Shown: positions 16,971 through 25,318 of the stretch, piece after piece
Position numbering within the stretch: position 1 is the stretch's first letter
How the letters are laid out: the number at the start of each line of letters is the position of its first letter
DNA from: Cytophagales bacterium
Lineage (GTDB): Bacteria > Bacteroidota > Bacteroidia > Cytophagales > Cyclobacteriaceae
Direction of reading: 5' to 3'
Length of the DNA stretch: 64,000 nucleotides
NCBI GenBank assembly: GCA_020402945.1
Contig: JADBYQ010000003.1
Span: 62,001-126,000 of the forward strand
Made by a program: the position numbers and the translations under genes
Notes under the pieces: generated by a model
What the model was told of the DNA's origin: nothing
Databases searched by the model: none
The model's input: only the letters and a program-made list of their open reading frames with translations

Positions 16971-18671
16971 ATGATCGATTTAACCACGCTTTTCCCATAC
17001 ACTTTCGACAAAAAGTATAGTAAACCGGTTGCTTATTTTTCAATGGAATTTGCCATTGACCAACCGCTAAAAATTTATAGTGGCGGCCTTGGATTTTTAG
17101 CGGGCTCACACATGCGAAGCGCCTATGAGCTAAAACAAAATATCATCGGCATAGGCATTCTTTGGAAGAAGGGGTACTACGATCAGGAAAGAAATCAAGA
17201 TCAAACACTAAAGGCGACCTTTCGCGATAAAGATTACTCTTTTTTAACAGACACGGGAATTGTCTTTCCAATTACTATTCACAATGCAAAAGTTTACGTT
17301 AAAGCACTTTTGTTAAAACCTGAGGTTTTCAAAACTGCTCCTCTCTTTTTGTTGACAACGGATATCCCTGAAAACGACTTTTTGGCGCAAACGATCAGTC
17401 ATCGCCTGTATGACCCCAATGAAACCACCCGAATTACCCAGTCAATCCTTTTAGGAATTGGTGGTGCCAAATTATTGGAGGAGTTGAAAAGGCCAACTGA
17501 CATCTATCACATGAACGAAGGACACGCATTGCCATTGTGTTTTTCTTTGATGGACAAATTCAAGGATTTGAACGAAGTAAAAAAGCGCGTGGTCTTTACA
17601 ACACATACGCCAGAGCTGGCTGGTAATGAAGCGCACAGTGTTCCGCTACTGAATAGCATGGGGTTTTTCAATGGACTTACGATAGATCAAGTCAACGAGC
17701 TCGTGCACCCCGAACATGGGATACTCAACTACACCCTCACCGCACTACGTATGGCAAAGAAAGCCAATGGTGTTTCACAATTGCACGGTGAGGTATCTCG
17801 CAAAATGTGGGGTGGCAATGATGGCATCTGTGAAATCGGTGCTATCACCAATGCACAAAACAGAACCTACTGGCAAGATACACTTCTGGAAAAAGCGTGC
17901 AGCAAAGACAATGACGATGCATTGGCTGAGCGGAAAAAATATTTGAAGTATAAACTTTTCAGGGTAGTAGCAAATCAAACAGGAAAACTATTTGATCCCA
18001 ATGTCTTGACATTAGTGTGGGCGCGCAGATTTGCGGGTTACAAACGCGCCAATTTATTGCTCTCTGATTTCGATCGGTTTCTAAAAATTGTAAACAACAA
18101 GGAATTCCCTATTCAAATGATTTGGGCAGGTAAGCCGTATCCGGAGGATTATTCTGCTATCAACATCTTCAACGAAATCTATTGGAAAACGAAAGATTTG
18201 CCCAATTGTACCGTCTTAACCGGGTATGAGCTTTGGCTCTCTGCTCACTTGAAAAAAGGATCTGATTTGTGGCTGAACAACCCAAGAATGTATCATGAAG
18301 CTTCGGGTACTTCCGGGATGACAGCAGCGATGAATGGTTCAATCAATCTCTCTATCCCGGATGGATGGGTACCCGAATTCGCAAAACATGGAAAGAATTC
18401 TTTTATTATTCCTAAGGCTGACGACTCACTTTCTGTAGAGGAACGAGATTTTGAGGAAGCTAAGAATCTGCTCGACTTACTGGAGAATGAGATTATTCCA
18501 ATGTATTATAAGTCACCCTCTAAGTGGACAAAGATTGTTAAAGCAGGGATGACAGATGTGCTTCCTTTCTTTGACGGTGGCCGAATGGCGCAGGAATACT
18601 ACGAACAAATGTACTGGCCGGAAGCCATCACGTCAGCAAAAAAAGAAAAAGAGGCAGCCCTTAGCGCATAA
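16971..18671 (+). CDS. short-type alpha-glucan phosphorylase homologue (GT35) lacking the PLP lysine
   Basis: 566 residues, the short phosphorylase form (TIGR02094 type). Visible: AYFSMEFAIDQPLKIYSGGLGFLAGSH at the start, NEGHALP, FTTHTPELAGNE, WARRFAGYKRANLL (phosphate/PLP-site region) and EASGTSGMTAAMNGSINLS. In glycogen phosphorylases the last motif carries the PLP-binding lysine (GTGNMK or GTSGMK); here the codon is ACA (Thr). Either PLP is not used and the protein is a retaining glucosyltransferase of GT-B fold, or it is inactive. Known family role is release of glucose 1-phosphate from glycogen-like glucan. It stands alone; a DUF547 gene converges 11 bp downstream. Confidence 0.85.
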   Translation: MIDLTTLFPYTFDKKYSKPVAYFSMEFAIDQPLKIYSGGLGFLAGSHMRSAYELKQNIIGIGILWKKGYYDQERNQDQTLKATFRDKDYSFLTDTGIVFPITIHNAKVYVKALLLKPEVFKTAPLFLLTTDIPENDFLAQTISHRLYDPNETTRITQSILLGIGGAKLLEELKRPTDIYHMNEGHALPLCFSLMDKFKDLNEVKKRVVFTTHTPELAGNEAHSVPLLNSMGFFNGLTIDQVNELVHPEHGILNYTLTALRMAKKANGVSQLHGEVSRKMWGGNDGICEIGAITNAQNRTYWQDTLLEKACSKDNDDALAERKKYLKYKLFRVVANQTGKLFDPNVLTLVWARRFAGYKRANLLLSDFDRFLKIVNNKEFPIQMIWAGKPYPEDYSAINIFNEIYWKTKDLPNCTVLTGYELWLSAHLKKGSDLWLNNPRMYHEASGTSGMTAAMNGSINLSIPDGWVPEFAKHGKNSFIIPKADDSLSVEERDFEEAKNLLDLLENEIIPMYYKSPSKWTKIVKAGMTDVLPFFDGGRMAQEYYEQMYWPEAITSAKKEKEAALSA

Positions 18672-18682
18672 CGCGGGGTCAC

Positions 18683-19402
18683 TTATTTTTCGTTCAGCGC
18701 CCAATTGTATTCATAAAATCCCACTGCGTAAGTAGCTGGGATTTTTTCTTTTCGATACTGATTGATCCACTCTAGTTCCGTTTTCCCATCGGCCGTAAAA
18801 TCCTTTTTGTACCACTCAAAGATCTTGGATAACTCAACTTTTTTCTCCGCATTATTTATTTTCAACCAACCCGGATTGTTCAATGCAGCCGTTGCTCTTT
18901 CGGTCAATTGTTTATCCAACGCCACTGGTGTGTAAGCAAAGCTGGCGAGTGGCGGGCAACTTTTTGCTGCACAAGCAAGGGCAAAATGCAAGCGGGCATC
19001 TTTGTATAGCAAGAGTAACTTTTTTATCTCAAGAGAATTTAGAGTTATTTCTTCGCCCGCGACCTTGTGTTTCACTTTGTCAAAAAAACCACTGTTGTCC
19101 AATGGTGACTTTAGCGGGTAATGTTTCGCTACCCAATAAATCACAATGAGGTTATACGCGTTTATATAAAAGCTTTTCTGCATCGCAACATCAACACCCG
19201 ATAAATTCATTTCTCCAATAAGAGCATATAAAGCCTCAACCTCACCTATATTTTGTTTTATTTTGGTGTAAGCCACCGAACCATTAGAGACGTACTTCTT
19301 CAAGAAGGAGTCTGAAGAGTCGGTGAAAGCCGAAAGCTGGTCTTCACCAAAGCTCATTAGCGATGTAGCCAAAAAAAATAGTGTTACTAGCGAGGTTTTC
19401 AT
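18683..19402 (-). CDS. DUF547 domain exported protein
   Basis: 239 residues with a signal peptide (MKTSLVTLFFLATSLMSFG). The DUF547 core is clear: QKSFYINAYNLIVIYWVAKHYP, LNSLEIKKLLLLYKDARLHFALACAAKSCPPL and a C-terminal KIFEWYKKDF segment. The conserved His/Cys (LHFALACAAKSCP) resembles a cysteine-peptidase-like centre, but no activity is established that I know of. Divergent from the FAD oxidoreductase gene with a 145-bp gap. Confidence 0.85.
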   Translation of the reverse strand: MKTSLVTLFFLATSLMSFGEDQLSAFTDSSDSFLKKYVSNGSVAYTKIKQNIGEVEALYALIGEMNLSGVDVAMQKSFYINAYNLIVIYWVAKHYPLKSPLDNSGFFDKVKHKVAGEEITLNSLEIKKLLLLYKDARLHFALACAAKSCPPLASFAYTPVALDKQLTERATAALNNPGWLKINNAEKKVELSKIFEWYKKDFTADGKTELEWINQYRKEKIPATYAVGFYEYNWALNEK

Positions 19403-19547
19403 ATGTATCTGTTTAGTGTATGTACGACAAAATCAATTGTATTGGATTTATCGTAGATTTAAAATCAAATGTATTCTGCTTTTAATAGTAAATCTTGTCA
19501 TATGGTTGACAAACGATGTTGTTTAAATTATTAACCTTGCCCAACCT

Positions 19548-20840
19548 ATGAAACATATCGTCATCATCGGCAACGGAATCAGCGGCATAACTGCCGCCCG
19601 TAGTATTCGAAAGCGCAGCAATGATAACATTACGGTAATATCTGGCGAAACAGAACACTTCTTCTCTCGAACCGCCCTGATGTATATCTACATGGGGCAT
19701 ATGAAGTATGAAAACACCAAACCTTATGAAGATTGGTTTTGGAAAAAAAATAGAATCGAATTGGTAAAAGATTACGTTGAAAAAGTCGATTCGGAATCAA
19801 AAAAACTAATTCTGAGAAACCGGGGTAATTTCAAATACGACATTCTAATTATTGCATCCGGTTCAAAATCAAATAAGTTCGGCTGGCCAGGACAAGACTT
19901 GAAAGGGGTACAAGGATTGTATAGTTTCCAAGATCTGGAATTAATGGAACAAAATTCCAAAGGGATCAAGCACGCGGTGATAGTAGGTGGCGGATTGATT
20001 GGAATCGAAATGGCCGAGATGTTACTAACCCGAAAAATAGGAGTAACGATTCTAGTAAGAGAAAATGAATTCTGGAGTAACGTCCTGCCAATTCAAGAGG
20101 CCAACCTAATCAGCCGACATGTGCGCTCACACCATGTGGATTTAAGGCTGAACATTGAGTTAAAAGAAATACAGTCGGATGGCAATGGAAAGGTAAAATC
20201 GATCGTAACAAATAAAGGCGAAACAATCGAGTGTCAGTTTGTTGGTTTAACGGTTGGAGTTTCTCCTAATATAGACTTTTTGAAAAACTCGGGCATTGAG
20301 ACCAAACGAGGTGTATTGGTAAATGAATATCTGGAAACCAATGTGCCCAATGTGTATGCACTTGGGGATTGCGTAGAGCGCAAACATGATTTACCAGGAA
20401 GGCGAAATATAGAGCAGGTTTGGTATACGGGGCGCATGATGGGCGAAGTAGTCGCACAAACGATCTGCGGTGAAAAAACCAAGTATGAGCCGGGGCCCTG
20501 GTTCAACTCAGCCAAATTTTTTGACATAGAATACCAAACCTATGGCAATGTTTGGAACGAGCTGAAGTCCAATGAAATGGAATTCTATTGGGAACACGCG
20601 AGTGGTACCAAATGCGTTCACGTAGTCTGGGACAAACTGACCAATCAATTTTTGGGTATTAATACGTTCGGAATCCGTATGCGCCACGAATGCTTTGATA
20701 AATGGCTACGAGAAAAGAGAAGCATAGACTTTGTGATAGAACACTTAGCGGAAGCGAATTTCGACCCCGAGTTTTTCAGCCGGCATGAGGATGAGATTGT
20801 TAGTGAGTATAAGAAAGTAACTAGTTTAATCAGCCAATAA
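19548..20840 (+). CDS. FAD-dependent pyridine nucleotide oxidoreductase
   Basis: 430 residues, no signal peptide. Two Rossmann folds: FAD site IVIIGNGISGITAARS at residues 3-18 and NAD(P) site AVIVGGGLIGIEMAEML near 143-160, with the ATG-like IIASGSKS and the second FAD motif VYALGDCVE near 268. The C-terminal 120 residues (FFDIEYQTYGNVWNEL, WEHASGTKCVHVVWDK) differ from thioredoxin-reductase types; there is no CxxC, so electrons do not pass to a disulfide. Its stop overlaps the ATG of the polyferredoxin gene, so the two probably form one electron-transfer unit. Physiological acceptor unknown. Confidence 0.88.
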   Translation: MKHIVIIGNGISGITAARSIRKRSNDNITVISGETEHFFSRTALMYIYMGHMKYENTKPYEDWFWKKNRIELVKDYVEKVDSESKKLILRNRGNFKYDILIIASGSKSNKFGWPGQDLKGVQGLYSFQDLELMEQNSKGIKHAVIVGGGLIGIEMAEMLLTRKIGVTILVRENEFWSNVLPIQEANLISRHVRSHHVDLRLNIELKEIQSDGNGKVKSIVTNKGETIECQFVGLTVGVSPNIDFLKNSGIETKRGVLVNEYLETNVPNVYALGDCVERKHDLPGRRNIEQVWYTGRMMGEVVAQTICGEKTKYEPGPWFNSAKFFDIEYQTYGNVWNELKSNEMEFYWEHASGTKCVHVVWDKLTNQFLGINTFGIRMRHECFDKWLREKRSIDFVIEHLAEANFDPEFFSRHEDEIVSEYKKVTSLISQ

Positions 20841-22606
20841 TGAAATACTTAAAAACGATCGGCCTTACTTTATTCGTGATCGGCTTTGCGTTGTTCAACG
20901 TTTCTTTCTTTTGGTCTGGTTACCAACTTACTCCAGAGATTGTCAAGAGCCAGATCAGTGATGAAAAAAAAGCAAGTGCCTTGCTTTTGGAAACAAAAGA
21001 AATCGTTGCACCAGAGCCTTCCTCTAATTTTAAGTTTGTCGCTGTCTTGTCAGCGGCCTTTGAAAGAGTAAATGAAAAGCAATTGGCCACTTTTAGTTTG
21101 TCTGATACGGAACTGGATAAATTGGCTTCTTACAACAAAGAAAAATTTACGATTGCCTCGGTAGATTCTGTATTTAGAGGCAATGACGAGCAAAGCGCAT
21201 TTAAAAGAAAAGCCTTTAAAGACAATGGCAGTTGGCTGGATGGTCAAGCGACCTCGCGTGAACAAATTCAAACCGTAGCCGACAACATCAAAAAATACAG
21301 CGTCATCAGTCAATTTGGATTTGACAGGTATGCTGTCAAGGATTTAAAATATTCAATCACCAAAGCTGCAGCAATCAGCCCGGTTAAAAGCAATCCTACT
21401 CTCTATCTGTTTCTAACCTTTGGCCTTTGCATCATTGGTTCCCTGCTCTACATCCTTCCAAAACTGCAGTTGCCCCCAGGCATAAAGAACAATGGTACCT
21501 TTTTCAATGTTATGAAAAACGTACAATGGCTAGGTATTTTAACAGGTAGTTGGCTGATCGCTTTTTATGTCTTTCTCTATTTTTATCCGGAGTACATGAC
21601 CAATTGGGTACTCATGGTAGATCCGGTAAGTCGTTTGTTAAGTGGTAGTGAAGCCGGACGATTCTTTCTGTATGGCTTTATCTATACGCTCTGCATTTTA
21701 GTAATGGGAGTGCGAATGCTGATCAACTATCGACACAGCAAATATCAAATCTTACGCACTTGCTCCGTGATGTTTTTTCAAACTGCTTTTGCGTTTCTTA
21801 TTCCAGAGATTTTGATTCGTCTCAATCAGCCCTATTTTGATTTCAAAAACATTTGGCCGCTAGACTATTCTTTCTTTTTTAACAACCGACTAGATACACT
21901 ATTAGCAAATGGGGGATTGGGAGTGTTTATGTTAGTATGGGGTATTGCGCTTATCATTATCGCTGTTCCTGTACTTGTCTATTTTTTTGGCAAGCGCTGG
22001 TATTGTTCTTGGGTTTGCGGGTGTGGTGGTTTGGCCGAAACCCTGGGAGACCCCTATCGCCAACTTTCTAATAAAAAATTGAGCGCATGGAAAATTGAAC
22101 GGTGGATGATTCATGGCGTTTTAGTATTTGCCGTGGTGATGACGGGTGGTGTACTGTATACTTACTTTACTAACTCATCTTGGGTTCTCTTTTTTGACAG
22201 CTACAAACTACGTGAAGTATACGGAGCTTTCATTGGAGCAGGATTTGCAGGAGTGGTTGGTACAGGTTTTTATCCATTGATGGGTAACCGCACGTGGTGC
22301 CGCTTTGGCTGTCCACTAGCTGCTTATTTGGGAATCATTCAGCGCTTCAAATCGCGATTTAGAATTACAACGAATGGCGGACAATGCATCTCTTGTGGCA
22401 ATTGCTCAACGTATTGTGAAATGGGCATTGATGTTCGCTGGTACGCTCAACGCGGACAGAATATTGTGCGCAGTTCATGCGTGGGTTGTGGAGTCTGTTC
22501 ATCGGTTTGCCCTCGTGGTGTGCTTAACTTGGAAGTAAAAGAAGAAGATGGAAGATTTGGCAAGGCAATACTTATTGGGAACAATGGAATCAAGCTTTCC
22601 AACTAA
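20840..22606 (+). CDS. membrane 4Fe-4S polyferredoxin, NosR/NapH/CcoG-like
   Basis: 588 residues. An N-terminal membrane helix (residues 5-25) is followed by a hydrophilic region to about 185, then at least six membrane helices to about 480. Cys pairs at the membrane face (WYCSWVCGCGG, WCRFGCPLAAYLG) are those of the NapH/NosR family; two bacterial ferredoxin clusters follow, CISCGNCSTYCEMG near 515 and CVGCGVCSSVCPRG near 546. Such proteins carry electrons between quinol or cytosolic donors and periplasmic or assembly partners. The partner here is most likely the FAD oxidoreductase with which it overlaps by 1 bp (TAATGA). No nap or nos genes are nearby, so the pathway is open. Confidence 0.85.
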   Translation: MKYLKTIGLTLFVIGFALFNVSFFWSGYQLTPEIVKSQISDEKKASALLLETKEIVAPEPSSNFKFVAVLSAAFERVNEKQLATFSLSDTELDKLASYNKEKFTIASVDSVFRGNDEQSAFKRKAFKDNGSWLDGQATSREQIQTVADNIKKYSVISQFGFDRYAVKDLKYSITKAAAISPVKSNPTLYLFLTFGLCIIGSLLYILPKLQLPPGIKNNGTFFNVMKNVQWLGILTGSWLIAFYVFLYFYPEYMTNWVLMVDPVSRLLSGSEAGRFFLYGFIYTLCILVMGVRMLINYRHSKYQILRTCSVMFFQTAFAFLIPEILIRLNQPYFDFKNIWPLDYSFFFNNRLDTLLANGGLGVFMLVWGIALIIIAVPVLVYFFGKRWYCSWVCGCGGLAETLGDPYRQLSNKKLSAWKIERWMIHGVLVFAVVMTGGVLYTYFTNSSWVLFFDSYKLREVYGAFIGAGFAGVVGTGFYPLMGNRTWCRFGCPLAAYLGIIQRFKSRFRITTNGGQCISCGNCSTYCEMGIDVRWYAQRGQNIVRSSCVGCGVCSSVCPRGVLNLEVKEEDGRFGKAILIGNNGIKLSN

Positions 22607-22656
22607 ACACCAATCCGGATTTAGAAACAATTGAATTGTCGGCTGCATTTGTGTAA

Positions 22657-24483
22657 CTATTCGTTAGTCAAAAACGACATCTCCGCTTGAACTACAACAT
22701 TCTTCAATTCATTGGGTATTTGGATACGATAGCTGGTTCCTTCCCCTAATGTTGAACTTAGACTTACCCATCCTTTGAGCTTTGCCACCGTTTCTTTGAA
22801 AATGAACAGACCAAGCCCTGATCCCTTTGAACCTACATTTGCTCTGTAAAACATATCAAAAACACGAGTTACATGTTCCTCACCAATCCCAATGCCGTTA
22901 TCGATAAAATCAATCATAGCGAACTGTTCGTCAATCGTTACATCAATTTTTATAAAGGGGCGCGGCTTTGAAAGATCAGCATATCGAATCGCATTTGAGA
23001 TCAGATTATTAAGGACAATCGTTAATCTTCCACGATCAGAATAAAATGGAATCTGATCTTCCACTTTAACGTGTCGATCTATGCGGGAAGCCCCCTCGAC
23101 AAACCGATGGTTGTCAAAAATATCTCCAATCAGCGAGTATAAGTCTATCTTTTCTATCGTTACTTCGAGTCGTTTATTTTTAGAATACCCTACAATCTGA
23201 GCGATAAAATCCTCCATTCTGTGAATACTTTCCTCCATCATCTGGAAATAGGGGCGCAAGTCTTCTTGTTTATTCTCGTATTTCAAAATATTCAGCAGCC
23301 CAAGCAGCGAGCTTAGGGGTGATCGCAGATCGTGAGCAGTGCTATATACAAAACTGTCAAGCTCTTGATTAAGTTTTTTTAAAGTCTTATTTTTTTTCTT
23401 TAAAAGTTGTCCCTTAGTTCTAATCTCTTTCATCTGTTCGTTTTTTTGACTGACGAGATGGATGAATGAGCGTGTCAGTACCTCAATTTCTTCTGCCGCA
23501 TTTGCAGCAGAGATGTCGATTTTTAAATCCTCCTTTTTCGAAATTGCACTTTCAATTGTTCTAGATAACTGCGCAATGGGCTCGGATAGTCTTTTTGAAA
23601 TCCAATAGCCAGAAAAAAGCGAGAAAAAAATGGCTCCTAACACAATGCCGGTATAAAAAAGACGAGCCCGTATCTGTGCATTATTCGAAGCATCATAACT
23701 ATACAGTGCCAACGTAACATATCTTCCCGTAAGCAGGTTACTTAGCTCATTCAACTCGTTACGTAAGCCAGCATAACTGCTTAATCCAATCTGAACTTGA
23801 ACTTCCACCAATTCATTGAAAAATCGCAGGTACTCGATTAAATGAAAAATTGCCTGGCTGTTGCGAATGGGGTCTGCCCGTAATTCAACAAGAAGGTCGC
23901 TTGCCAGTTGATTAAGCGATTTTGCATAGTTTAGATCATGCCGCAGAAAAAAGTCCTTTTCATTTCTCCTCAAAGTGAGGAGGCTAAGCATATCCATTCG
24001 ATACTCGTGCTCCTCTAATTTGTGAGCATGAAAACGCATCTGCCCCTCCAAACCATAGTCTTTGAATCCCTTTCTGAAAACCAGCTCCTCCAACTGCAAA
24101 AATTTCTCATCGTACTGACGGAAAAGGGTATCGATCTTTGACAGACTATCAATAACTCCATTTTTACTTTCCGAATAAATGTAGGCAGTGCCTGAACTGA
24201 TTTTAGCTTTTAGGCTATCCCTTTTGCGAAAAAAATCACTCTCATGTGTTTCAAAATAACTACTATTGATCGTTTCTAGATCGAAAAAATCGTTATCGAC
24301 CTTTATCAGGCTCAGCGTAGCAATTTCAAGCTGGCTAATTTGACTATGGATGCCAGCAATTTGATTTGTCCGATCGAGGAAAAAAAGAGAACCCATTGCT
24401 ACACAAACAATCAGCAAGGTGAGAAATAAGAATCCCAACAACATTCTGCTGCGGATAGAGTTAAGTCGAAAAATAATAAACAT
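22657..24483 (-). CDS. membrane sensor histidine kinase (orphan)
   Basis: 608 residues from ATG 24483; a GTG at 24507 is the alternative. TM1 near 14-36, a 240-residue extracytoplasmic helical sensor region, TM2 near 272-296, then HAMP (SKRLSEPIAQLSRTIE), a coiled coil (KGQLLKKKNKTLKKLNQELD), and HisKA with phospho-acceptor His near 380 in STAHDLRSPLSSLLGLL. The ATPase has N box NNLISNAIRYAD, G1 DFIDNGIGIG and G2 GSKGSGLGLFIF. No response-regulator gene is adjacent, so its partner is elsewhere. The ligand is unknown; the helical-bundle sensor resembles chemoreceptor-type four-helix domains. Confidence 0.92.
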   Translation of the reverse strand: MFIIFRLNSIRSRMLLGFLFLTLLIVCVAMGSLFFLDRTNQIAGIHSQISQLEIATLSLIKVDNDFFDLETINSSYFETHESDFFRKRDSLKAKISSGTAYIYSESKNGVIDSLSKIDTLFRQYDEKFLQLEELVFRKGFKDYGLEGQMRFHAHKLEEHEYRMDMLSLLTLRRNEKDFFLRHDLNYAKSLNQLASDLLVELRADPIRNSQAIFHLIEYLRFFNELVEVQVQIGLSSYAGLRNELNELSNLLTGRYVTLALYSYDASNNAQIRARLFYTGIVLGAIFFSLFSGYWISKRLSEPIAQLSRTIESAISKKEDLKIDISAANAAEEIEVLTRSFIHLVSQKNEQMKEIRTKGQLLKKKNKTLKKLNQELDSFVYSTAHDLRSPLSSLLGLLNILKYENKQEDLRPYFQMMEESIHRMEDFIAQIVGYSKNKRLEVTIEKIDLYSLIGDIFDNHRFVEGASRIDRHVKVEDQIPFYSDRGRLTIVLNNLISNAIRYADLSKPRPFIKIDVTIDEQFAMIDFIDNGIGIGEEHVTRVFDMFYRANVGSKGSGLGLFIFKETVAKLKGWVSLSSTLGEGTSYRIQIPNELKNVVVQAEMSFLTNE

Positions 24484-24576
24484 AAGTCTACAAAGATAGG
24501 AGGTCACTCAACTGCTGGTAACATTTGTCTGTTATCAAATTATTATCCTGAATGTTAGATATTTGCATGGCATACT

Positions 24577-25263
24577 ATGAGTAAGATATATGTAATTATT
24601 CCTGCGTTTAACGAGGAAAATGGTGTGGGTCAAGTCTTACAGGAAATACCTGCGAGACTTGTCGATGAAGTTGTTGTAGTCAACAATGGCTCAACCGATA
24701 AAACAGAAATTATTTCCCGTGAAAATGGCGCTACCGTTTTACACGAAGCAACACCCGGATACGGGCGGGCGTGCCTGAAAGGAATTGAGTATATTAAAGA
24801 CATAGCAAACAAACCAGATGTAATTATTTTTCTAGATGCCGATCACTCCGACTATCCAGAAGAAATAACTCAATTGATTCAGCCAATCCTAGACAATCAG
24901 GCTGATCTTGTTATCGGTTCGCGAGCACTGGGCAACAAGGAAAAAGGCTCCATGACGCCCCAGCAAATTTTTGGCAATTGGTTAGCTACCCGACTTTTGA
25001 AACTACTTTACAAAGTTAGGTTTACGGACCTGGGCCCTTTTCGTGCCATCCGGTTTGATAAACTATTGGAATTAGACATGGAGGACAAAACCTATGGATG
25101 GACTGTCGAGATGCAACTTAAAGCCGCCAAGAAAGGTTTAAAATGTGTAGAAATTCCAGTGAGATACAGAAAGCGAATAGGCGTGTCGAAAATCTCTGGC
25201 ACTGTAAAAGGTACGGTGATGGCCGGTTACAAGATTTTGTTTACGATATTTAAGTATTTATAA
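24577..25263 (+). CDS. family 2 glycosyltransferase, DPM1-like
   Basis: 228 residues, no membrane helix. GT-A fold of GT2: YVIIPAFNEENGVGQVLQEIP at the start, the VVVNNGSTDKT nucleotide site, IFLDADHSDYPEE (DxD-type), and GPFRAIRFDKLLELDMEDKTYGWTVEMQLKA, typical of polyprenyl-phosphate mannosyl/glucosyl synthases. It probably moves a sugar from a nucleotide donor to a lipid phosphate on the cytosolic face. First of a co-directional run that includes a second GT2 and a GT-C enzyme, which fits use of polyprenyl-phosphate sugars by the GT-C protein. Confidence 0.88.
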   Translation: MSKIYVIIPAFNEENGVGQVLQEIPARLVDEVVVVNNGSTDKTEIISRENGATVLHEATPGYGRACLKGIEYIKDIANKPDVIIFLDADHSDYPEEITQLIQPILDNQADLVIGSRALGNKEKGSMTPQQIFGNWLATRLLKLLYKVRFTDLGPFRAIRFDKLLELDMEDKTYGWTVEMQLKAAKKGLKCVEIPVRYRKRIGVSKISGTVKGTVMAGYKILFTIFKYL

Positions 25264-25318
25264 AAAGGCCACAAGCCACACGCCTCACGCAGCAAGCTTG
25301 AATCGTGTGGCCTGAAGC
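25264..25318 (+). repeat. inverted word-like repeat between two glycosyltransferase genes
   Basis: GCCACACG (25275-25282) is complementary to CGTGTGGC (about 25305-25312), with related words (GGCCACAAG, CCTCACGC, GGCCTGAAGC) on both sides. It reaches the first ATG of the next gene at 25319, so the first codons there may derive from it. Confidence 0.5.

Noticed and set aside
18672-18682. Terminator between the convergent phosphorylase homologue and DUF547 genes
   Set aside because: The 11-bp gap contains no stem-loop; termination must lie within the coding ends or depend on Rho.
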